Of a stretch of 64,000 bases of DNA, positions 58,606 through 64,000 are shown piece by piece; positions within the stretch are counted from its first letter, which is position 1, and every line of letters begins with the position of its first letter. Under the pieces are notes generated by a model, which was given only the letters and a program-made list of their open reading frames with translations, was not told where the DNA came from and did not search any database. Where the stretch lies: assembly GCA_017644045.1 (NCBI GenBank), contig JAEPMI010000001.1, forward strand, positions 852,127 to 916,126. The letters are read 5' to 3'. Position numbers and translations under genes: made by a program. The stretch comes from Deltaproteobacteria bacterium. Its GTDB lineage: Bacteria; Myxococcota_A; Polyangia; Polyangiales; Houyiibacteriaceae.

Positions 58606-59211
58606 TCAGCGGGTGGGCCAGAGGACGATGCCCTCGACCAGCTCCGGGTCGACCGCGGACGGCCCGAGCTGGACCTGTACCGTCGGGCTGCTGAGCTCGA
58701 GCAAACCCTGGAGGCTTCCCTCCAGGAGCGCTTGCCAGGCAGCCGAGCGGCGGACCGCCGGTGCTTCCTCGAGAACCATTCGGACGAAGCCGCGACCGGC
58801 GTCGCCCTTCACGACCCTGCCGTTCTTCCGCATCGAAGCGCGCCACAGGTGGGGGGCGAGCTGAATCACCTCGCCGGGCCCGTCGCCGAAGGTCCGCAGC
58901 CAGCTTCGCCGCATCGTCGCGTAGCGCCCCCCGCTGGCCAGCTCCTTCTTCACCCACGCACGGCCGAGAGCCCGCAGCCGGTCGGTGCCACCGGAGATCG
59001 CGAGTGTCTCGTCCACGAGCGCGGCGTAGGCCTCTGCGGAGATCCACTCCTGTCGGGCCGCCCCCTCGAGCTCGCTCGCGAGATCGGGGCGCTTGCGCCG
59101 GAGCGCTCGCCAGGCGGGACCGTAGAGGTCGCTCTCTTCGAGGGCTCGGCAGACGTCGGCCACGATGGGGCCTCGGACGCCCGGACCTTCGGAGCGATCG
59201 GCGCTCCCCAC
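58606..59211 (-). CDS. hypothetical soluble protein, possibly DUF2378-like
   Basis: 201 residues from the GTG at 59211. Mainly helical (residues 1-90) then LAPHLWRASMRKNGRVVKGDAGRGFVRMVLEEAP and a final GLLELSSPTVQVQLGPSAVD. The layout weakly recalls the DUF2378/TIGR02265 paralogous family of myxobacteria, but I cannot confirm it. It starts 8 bp after the stop of the SRPBCC-type gene, so the two form an operon. No signal peptide. Confidence 0.5.
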   Translation of the reverse strand: MGSADRSEGPGVRGPIVADVCRALEESDLYGPAWRALRRKRPDLASELEGAARQEWISAEAYAALVDETLAISGGTDRLRALGRAWVKKELASGGRYATMRRSWLRTFGDGPGEVIQLAPHLWRASMRKNGRVVKGDAGRGFVRMVLEEAPAVRRSAAWQALLEGSLQGLLELSSPTVQVQLGPSAVDPELVEGIVLWPTR

Positions 59212-59219
59212 GACCGTTC

Positions 59220-59741
59220 TCAGCGTTCCTCTTCGAGGTGCTCGGAGAGCGCCTCACCGACCGCGAGCAGGTTCGGCGTGATCTGCCGCACCAGGAAGCG
59301 CTCCACCGCGGTCGCGATGGGGGACGCCACCAGGTCGGGCACGACGCGCACCTTCGAGAGGTCGATGCGGATCTCTCCGCGGATCTCGACCCGGGTGCGA
59401 TCGCCGATGGAGACGAAGGTGTTCTCGCCCTCGCAGCGCACCGCTTCCGGGAAGACGTGGCTCTCGATTCGCCACTGACACTGGAAGGTGCGCTCGTCCC
59501 AACGGGCGTGGTCGTGCCAGCTCACCATCGGAGGCAGCACCTTCTCCGCCGAGGCGGGGACCCGAGCCGAGCCCTTCCAGAGGTTCGTGAGCTCGGTGAT
59601 CGGGCCATCGACCGTCCGGTTCTCGACCACGATCTCCTTCACCCGGGGTAGCCCTTCCACGATCCGCGGGAGCTCGTCCCGATAGGTGCGGAAGACCACA
59701 TCCCGAGGAAAATCGATCACGGCGTCGGCCTCGATCCTCAT
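59220..59741 (-). CDS. SRPBCC (START-like) domain protein
   Basis: 173 residues from the ATG at 59741. MRIEADAVIDFPRDVVFRTYRDELPRI is the usual first strand and helix of SRPBCC proteins, GENTFVSIGDRTRVEIRGEIRIDL the later strands, and LVRQITPNLLAVGEALSEHLEE the long C-terminal helix. The fold binds small hydrophobic ligands. Ligand unknown. First gene of a two-gene operon. Confidence 0.8.
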   Translation of the reverse strand: MRIEADAVIDFPRDVVFRTYRDELPRIVEGLPRVKEIVVENRTVDGPITELTNLWKGSARVPASAEKVLPPMVSWHDHARWDERTFQCQWRIESHVFPEAVRCEGENTFVSIGDRTRVEIRGEIRIDLSKVRVVPDLVASPIATAVERFLVRQITPNLLAVGEALSEHLEEER

Positions 59742-59818
59742 ACCTGCGGGGGCACCTAGCAGGCGCAGGCCCTCGGAGCGAGCGGAGCCCGTGCGATACG
59801 GCAGAGGTCCAATTGCGT

Positions 59819-59848
59819 CGCGCGGCGCCCCTTTCGGAGCGCCGCGCG
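59819..59848 (-). terminator. 10-bp hairpin after the MopE/lamin-tail gene
   Basis: CGCGCGGCGC (59819-59828) pairs perfectly with GCGCCGCGCG (59839-59848), loop CCCTTTCGGA, 21 bases downstream of the stop codon on the minus strand. No T-run. Confidence 0.6.
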
Positions 59849-59869
59849 TTCGCAGGGGTCAGTGTCCCG

Positions 59870-62800
59870 TCAGAACGGGAAGCCGTCGGCGCCGGTTCCG
59901 GGCGAGACGACGCCGACCGCGCCGGTCACGGCGGAGTGCGCCATGAACGCCCCGGTGAAGGCCGGGACGCGAACCAGGGACTGGTCCGTGGCCGAGCCGC
60001 TGGCGTAGGTCATCGTGTCGAGCGTGGTCCCGCCCAGCGCGAGGGTGACGGTGGCGCCACCGTTGACCAGGTTGAGGCCGCCGCTGCTTGCCGTCGCCAC
60101 GCGGGCGCCGCCGAAGGTCCCGGTCGGCGTGCCGCCGCCGAAGACCACGTAGGTGCCGAGGGCCGGGAGAACCGTACCCGCCGGAACGGTGTGCCGAACC
60201 GTCCCGCCGATGGTGATCGTCACCCCGGAGATGTCGAGACGGCCGGCGGTGGCGTTGACCAGCTCGACGAGCTCGTCCTGGGTCGCGCTGGCCGTCCCGT
60301 CGCCGTTCACGTCCGTGGCGGGCGGGTCGTACATGACCTCGTGAATGACCAGGTCACCGGCCTCCGGCGCGGGCGAGGTCGCCAGCGCGGTGCCGTAGAT
60401 GTCGAAGTTGCCCCGGCGGTTGTCCTCCCAGAGGATCAGGTCGCCGGAGATGGTCGCGTCCGCCTGGGTGCCCGGGTGGGTGCTCAGCGCGGTGGGCGTG
60501 CCACCGAATCCGGTGATGCCGGTGTTGGCGTCGCCCGCGCTGTAGTCGGTGTAGACGTAGATGGTGCCGTCCGCGTCGTTGGCGATCTGGGCCGCGGTGC
60601 CGCCGACGAGCGAGGTCTCCGCCGGGAACTGCGGCGTGGCGCCGAAGGTCGAGCCGAAGATGTCGAAGTCGTTCGTGGTGGTGGCCATGCCGTCGGCGAC
60701 GGCGCGACCGTCGGTCCACGCGAGCAGGAAGTAGTCCGCGACCGGACCGAGCTGGCCGGGGGGTGCAGACGAAGCCGCCGCGAGGTTCGTGGGGTCGACG
60801 ACCGTCGAGCCGGTGCCGAGCTCGAAGGCGACCAGCCGCCACTCGCCGGCGACGGGCCCATCGCTGAGCCACGCGATCACGTTTCCGCGAATGGTCGGCT
60901 GGATCTCGTTGGAGCTCGGCGTGTCGACGAGGATGTCGTCGGACGTTCCCGTCGCGATGTCGTGGATCCGGATGTCCCAGGTGGTGCCGTCGAACTCGTC
61001 GAAGACGACGAAGCCACCGTAGATCTCCGGCGAACCGGACTGCATCGTGGAGAGCGCGGTCTCGGTGTCGGTCCGCAGGTCGTAGAGGAAGACCTGCGCC
61101 GCCGCGTCCTCGCCGCGGACGTAGGCGACGAAGTCACCGTAGACGACCGGGTTCCACTCGCTGGTGGCGGTGGTGGTCAAACGGCGGACCTCGCCGCTCT
61201 GCAGGCTCTGGAAGACGATGTCCCAGTTGCCGTCGAAGTTCTGCATGTAGACCAGGTGCTGGTGGTGCAGGTTCGGGAGCACGACGTCCTCGGGCGGCGC
61301 CACGACCGGGATCGCGATGCAGTCCTCGTCGTCGGTTCCGTCGCAGTCGTTGTCGAGGCCGTCGCAGTGCGACTCGTCGGCGCTCGTCTCGTCCGTGAGG
61401 AACGAGGCGCCGTAGCTGTCGGTGCCGCTGCAGGCCTGCCAGCCGGCGGCGCCGCCGCAGGTCTGGACCGCGCCGCCGCACACGCCCTCGGTGAGCGCGC
61501 AGGCGGGGGCCGTCAGGTTGTCGTCCGTGACGCCGTCACAGTCGTCGTCGAGGCCGTTGCAGGTCTCCGGCTGCGCGGTGACGCCACCAGAGCACGCGCT
61601 CCACTCGCCGGCGACGCAGGTCTGGCTCCCGCGCTCGCAGGCGCCGGTGCTCGAGCCGCACTCCTGGGTGGTGCCGGTGACGCAGTCACAGCCCTCGTCG
61701 ACGTCGCCATCACAGTCGTTGTCGAGGCCGTCGCAGAGCGTCTCGGTCGCCTGGTAACCCGTGCCGTAGGTGGCCGCGTCGCAGGTCTCGAAGCCGCCCG
61801 CGCCACCACAGCTCTGGGTGGAGCCGGCGCAGACGCCCTCCTGGAGCGGACAGGCGGCGCCGATGACGCCCTCGTCGGTCGAGCCGTCGCAGTCCTCGTC
61901 CATTCCGTCGCAGGTCTCGGCGCCGCCGGTGACCTCGCCGGCGCAGCCGCCGAAGGAGCCCGCGGTGCAGGTCTGGACGCCCGCCATGCAGACACCGGTG
62001 TCGGTGCCGCAGGCCTGGGTGGCTCCGTCGATGCAGTCACAGCCCTCGTCGGTCACGCCGTCGCAGTTGTTGTCGAGACCGTCGCAGAGCGTCTCGACGG
62101 CCTGGTAGTCGCCGCCGTAGCTGGCGATGCCCGAGCACGCGATCCAGCCGGCCGCGCCACCACAGGCGCGCTTGCTGCCCGCGCACACGCCCTGCTGGAG
62201 CGGGCAGTCGGGAGCGGTCAGCTCACCGGGCTCGTCGGCGGCGCCGTCGCAGTCGTTGTCGAGGCCGTCACAGGTCTCGCCCATCGGGCCGACGTCGCCC
62301 TCGCACGCGCCCCACGTCGCCTCGGCGGTGCAGGTCTGGGTGCCGGGCATGCAGGCGCCCTCGTCGAGGCCACACGGCTGAGTGTCACCCGGGGAGCAGG
62401 AGCAGCCCTCGTCCTGAGTGCCATCGCAGTCGTTGTCGAGGCCGTCACAGGCGGTCTCGTCGGCCTCGTAGTCGCTGCCGTAGTCGGTCGCGTCGCAGCT
62501 CAGGAAGCCGTCGGCGCCGCAGCGAGCGACCGCACCGGCGCACACGCCTTCGGTGAGCTCGCAGGCAGGCGCGTCGAGGTCCTCGTCGGTGTTGCCATCG
62601 CAGTCGTCGTCGACCTCGTTGCAGACCTCGGTCGCGTCCGGGCTGATCGAGGCGGAGGTGTCGTCGCAGTCGGGACCGGCGGCGCAACCATCGCCGTAGC
62701 CGTCGTCGTCGTCGTCCACGCACATCCCGCCATCCGGGTCGGGGGTGAACATATCCGTCATGGGATCCCCGCCATCCCGGCCGGGTCCCATGTCCACGAC

Positions 62801-62893
62801 GGGGACCCCGTCGTCGTCGTCGCCGCAGGCAACGGTCAATGCCAGCGCGGCCACGAGCCACACGCCCCGACGGGCGAATCCTGTTCCAATCAT
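59870..62893 (-). CDS. MopE-repeat, propeller and lamin-tail lipoprotein
   Basis: 1007 residues from the ATG at 62893; lipobox ALTVAC (Cys23) followed by GDDDDGVPVVDMG. Residues ~60-525 contain long alternating modules: a Cys/Asp repeat (CDGLDNDCDGxxDEGC) and a second type (LTEGVCAGAVQTCGGAAGWQACSGxDSYG), giving a two-beat pattern. Residues ~540-800 are TolB-like propeller blades (NFDGNWDIVFQSL, YGDFVAYVRGEDAAAQVF, IAWLSDGPVAGEW). The C-terminal ~165 residues from LVIHEVMYDPP are a lamin tail domain (ELVELVNATAGRLDISGVTI). Surface adhesin or metal-dependent binding protein by inference. Confidence 0.88.
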   Translation of the reverse strand: MIGTGFARRGVWLVAALALTVACGDDDDGVPVVDMGPGRDGGDPMTDMFTPDPDGGMCVDDDDDGYGDGCAAGPDCDDTSASISPDATEVCNEVDDDCDGNTDEDLDAPACELTEGVCAGAVARCGADGFLSCDATDYGSDYEADETACDGLDNDCDGTQDEGCSCSPGDTQPCGLDEGACMPGTQTCTAEATWGACEGDVGPMGETCDGLDNDCDGAADEPGELTAPDCPLQQGVCAGSKRACGGAAGWIACSGIASYGGDYQAVETLCDGLDNNCDGVTDEGCDCIDGATQACGTDTGVCMAGVQTCTAGSFGGCAGEVTGGAETCDGMDEDCDGSTDEGVIGAACPLQEGVCAGSTQSCGGAGGFETCDAATYGTGYQATETLCDGLDNDCDGDVDEGCDCVTGTTQECGSSTGACERGSQTCVAGEWSACSGGVTAQPETCNGLDDDCDGVTDDNLTAPACALTEGVCGGAVQTCGGAAGWQACSGTDSYGASFLTDETSADESHCDGLDNDCDGTDDEDCIAIPVVAPPEDVVLPNLHHQHLVYMQNFDGNWDIVFQSLQSGEVRRLTTTATSEWNPVVYGDFVAYVRGEDAAAQVFLYDLRTDTETALSTMQSGSPEIYGGFVVFDEFDGTTWDIRIHDIATGTSDDILVDTPSSNEIQPTIRGNVIAWLSDGPVAGEWRLVAFELGTGSTVVDPTNLAAASSAPPGQLGPVADYFLLAWTDGRAVADGMATTTNDFDIFGSTFGATPQFPAETSLVGGTAAQIANDADGTIYVYTDYSAGDANTGITGFGGTPTALSTHPGTQADATISGDLILWEDNRRGNFDIYGTALATSPAPEAGDLVIHEVMYDPPATDVNGDGTASATQDELVELVNATAGRLDISGVTITIGGTVRHTVPAGTVLPALGTYVVFGGGTPTGTFGGARVATASSGGLNLVNGGATVTLALGGTTLDTMTYASGSATDQSLVRVPAFTGAFMAHSAVTGAVGVVSPGTGADGFPF

Positions 62894-62971
62894 TGGTGCA
62901 ATACCTCCGGGCCCGTGTACGTGGAGGTGCGCCAGATCTTCACTCTCGCCGGGGGCGGAGCGTGATGGGAC

Positions 62972-63361
62972 TCACTCTTCGGCGGCGAGCCGCAAGGTGC
63001 GCCGATGGCCGATGGCGTGGCCGAGGAGCCCGCTCAAGGCGGCGCTCACTTCCGAGGGATCGAGGTTCTCGGTGGGCAGCTCGACCGTGAGGACCACGTC
63101 GCCGTCCTCGTCGTAGGCGAACTTGGTCATGAACATGTCCCGGTTCATGCGGAGCAACCAACGCGCGAGCTCGAAGGAGTTGTCGCCGCCGGTCGAGAGG
63201 AAGGGGACCACCGAGGCCACCAGCCAGTTCTCGTGGAGGCGGACGTAGACCGTCATCTTCCCCTCGTCGGTGTCGTGCTCGGACTTGAAGGTGTCCTTGC
63301 CGTGGGGCACGGCAGGCCACTCGAGGGCCTCGAGGTGCGCCCGGAGGGTGTCGGCGTCCAT
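62972..63361 (-). CDS. YbjN-like / sensory-transduction-regulator fold protein
   Basis: 129 residues from the ATG at 63361. TVYVRLHENWLVASVVPF (36-53), FELARWLLRMNRDMFMTKFAYDEDGDVVLTVELPTE (63-98) and a final helical RRTLRLAAEE match the bacterial YbjN/CesT-type alpha-beta fold, small cytosolic proteins acting as chaperones or regulators. No membrane or export signal. It is upstream of and in line with the MopE/lamin-tail gene, with a 78-bp gap. Confidence 0.6.
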   Translation of the reverse strand: MDADTLRAHLEALEWPAVPHGKDTFKSEHDTDEGKMTVYVRLHENWLVASVVPFLSTGGDNSFELARWLLRMNRDMFMTKFAYDEDGDVVLTVELPTENLDPSEVSAALSGLLGHAIGHRRTLRLAAEE

Positions 63362-63466
63362 CGGGGCGGATGATGCGAAATGGAGCCCTCGGTGGCAACC
63401 TCGGCCTCCGATCGAGGGTTGCGTGGGTGCCATCGGGCCCCCACATGAGCCCCCGAGGAGCACGCG

Positions 63467-63679
63467 ATGGCCGAAGGAACGATTCGAAAGTTGGGGCTCG
63501 AGGGTGGGCTCTGGGCGCTCATCACCGCGGACGGCAAGACGATCGAGCTGATCGATCCGCCGGCGGCGCTCCAGAAGGACGGCGTGAGGGCTCGGGTGAA
63601 GGGCAGCCGCGACGAAGCCGAGGTCTCCATCGGCATGGTCGGCGACGCCATGACCGTCGAGAGCTACGAGATCCTCTGA
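63467..63679 (+). CDS. small 70-residue protein of unknown function
   Basis: 70 residues; GAGGAG lies seven bases before the ATG at 63467. IRKLGLEGGLWALITADGKTIELIDPP (6-32) followed by VRARVKGSRDEAEVSIGMVGDAMTVESYEI suggests a small five-stranded OB-like barrel. Soluble. No recognised family. The coding status is supported by the ribosome-binding site and strand periodicity. Confidence 0.6.
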   Translation: MAEGTIRKLGLEGGLWALITADGKTIELIDPPAALQKDGVRARVKGSRDEAEVSIGMVGDAMTVESYEIL

Positions 63680-63774
63680 CCCACACCCCCGGCAGATCTC
63701 TACACTCGAGGGACGCTCTTGAGTTCTGACTCCTGAGAAGAAACCCCGGCGGGGATCGCCATCGGTATCGCGGG

Positions 63775-64000
63775 ATGCGATCATCGGGCGTGTTTCGGAA
63801 GACCGAGGGTCAGGGTTCGCTGTTCGAAGCGAAGTCGCTGCTGTCGGAGCCGCAGAAGAAGCGGCTGGAGGAGAGCTGGGCGGGGCCGTTCCGAGAGAAG
63901 GTGCTGCCGCTGCTGCTCGAGGCCGAGGAGCGGTTTGCGGTTCTCTACGGCGAGGAGGGGCGTCCCAACTTCAGCGTGGCGAGGCTGCTGGGCATCTCGC
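63775..64000 (+). mobile_element. 5' end of a transposase gene, cut by the window edge
   Basis: From the ATG at 63775 the frame stays open to the window end: a basic start, then QGSLFEAKSLLSEPQKKRLEESW and FAVLYGEEGRPNFSVARLLGIS. The F-x-x-LY-x-EEGRPN-x-x-V-x-x-LLG segment resembles the N-terminal region of ISNCY/IS1182-type (DUF772) transposases. An intact coding start is present; whether the element is complete cannot be seen. The terminal inverted repeat should lie within 63680-63774, but I could not identify it with one end only. Confidence 0.7.

Noticed and set aside
1..64000. tRNA, rRNA or riboswitch genes
   Set aside because: I looked for the conserved GTTCRAATC-type T-loop and rRNA signatures and for known riboswitch cores and saw none; this was a reading, not a covariance search.

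Overview
The window is 64 kb of very GC-rich, densely coding bacterial DNA that reads as a chromosomal segment of a myxobacterium, probably of the Polyangiales/Sandaracinus type. The pointers are an unusual load of secreted lipoproteins (about fourteen), Cys-rich MopE-type repeat proteins, a fibro-slime domain protein, an AgmX/PglI-type C-terminal domain protein, a MYXO-CTERM-like tail and a sigma54 promoter. No tRNA, rRNA, CRISPR array, prophage or origin was recognised. The taxonomic placement is inference from protein families, not from a marker gene.

Layout. 0-3.5 kb: a single-pass membrane protein, a decayed gene and an SNF2-family ATPase. 3.5-9 kb: a dispersed inverted-repeat element, then a tight four-gene operon (haem-motif lipoprotein, small lipoprotein, Tat-exported DUF1501 protein, DUF1549-like protein with CxxCH) resembling a compact version of the planctomycete-style DUF1501/DUF1549 exported systems. 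9-12.2 kb: a purple-acid-phosphatase-like lipoprotein and a glycosidase-like protein. 12.2-17.5 kb: HrpB helicase, an M3 oligopeptidase, a bidirectional terminator zone with three strong hairpins and G-tracts, and a YceI protein. 17.7-26.2 kb: an esterase lipoprotein, glutathione peroxidase, a metalloprotease-like lipoprotein, a hemerythrin-like protein, a zinc-ribbon membrane protein, a quinone-oxidoreductase-like enzyme, an alkaline-phosphatase-superfamily lipoprotein, a methyltransferase and a small Cys-rich lipoprotein with an internal duplication.

26.4-31.1 kb: a cytosolic GAF/PAS hybrid-free histidine kinase, a hypothetical, an RdgC-like pair and an Fe-S uracil-DNA-glycosylase-family protein (a small DNA-maintenance cluster). 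31.1-37.7 kb: Cys-rich, fibro-slime, propeller/cytochrome and lactonase-like surface lipoproteins and a DUF2007 membrane protein. 37.7-43.4 kb: speA (arginine decarboxylase) translationally coupled to a pilin-like protein and a dolichol-phosphate-mannose-synthase-like glycosyltransferase, then two uncharacterised proteins. 43.4-52.9 kb: AgmX/PglI-type protein, an outer-membrane-type protein divergent from a lipoprotein, an acyl-CoA synthetase-galT pair, nitronate monooxygenase, and a MutS-family ATPase coupled to a MYXO-CTERM-like protein. 52.9-64 kb: a giant MopE/RCC1 lipoprotein, rarA, a PilZ-type protein with a textbook sigma54 promoter, a second copy of the dispersed inverted-repeat element, two small cytosolic proteins, a MopE/propeller/lamin-tail lipoprotein, a YbjN-like protein, a 70-residue protein and the 5' end of a transposase.

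The most interesting structures are the two dispersed CACAGAG/CTCTGTG inverted-repeat elements, the sigma54 promoter with a 24-bp inverted repeat upstream shared between rarA and the PilZ gene, the lipo-cytochrome/DUF1501 operon, paired operator-like inverted repeats before the YceI gene, and a leader hairpin that abuts the ribosome-binding site of the alkaline-phosphatase-superfamily gene. Many proteins here share a C-G-D-D sequence immediately after the lipobox. All functional calls are by reading motifs; no database search was run.
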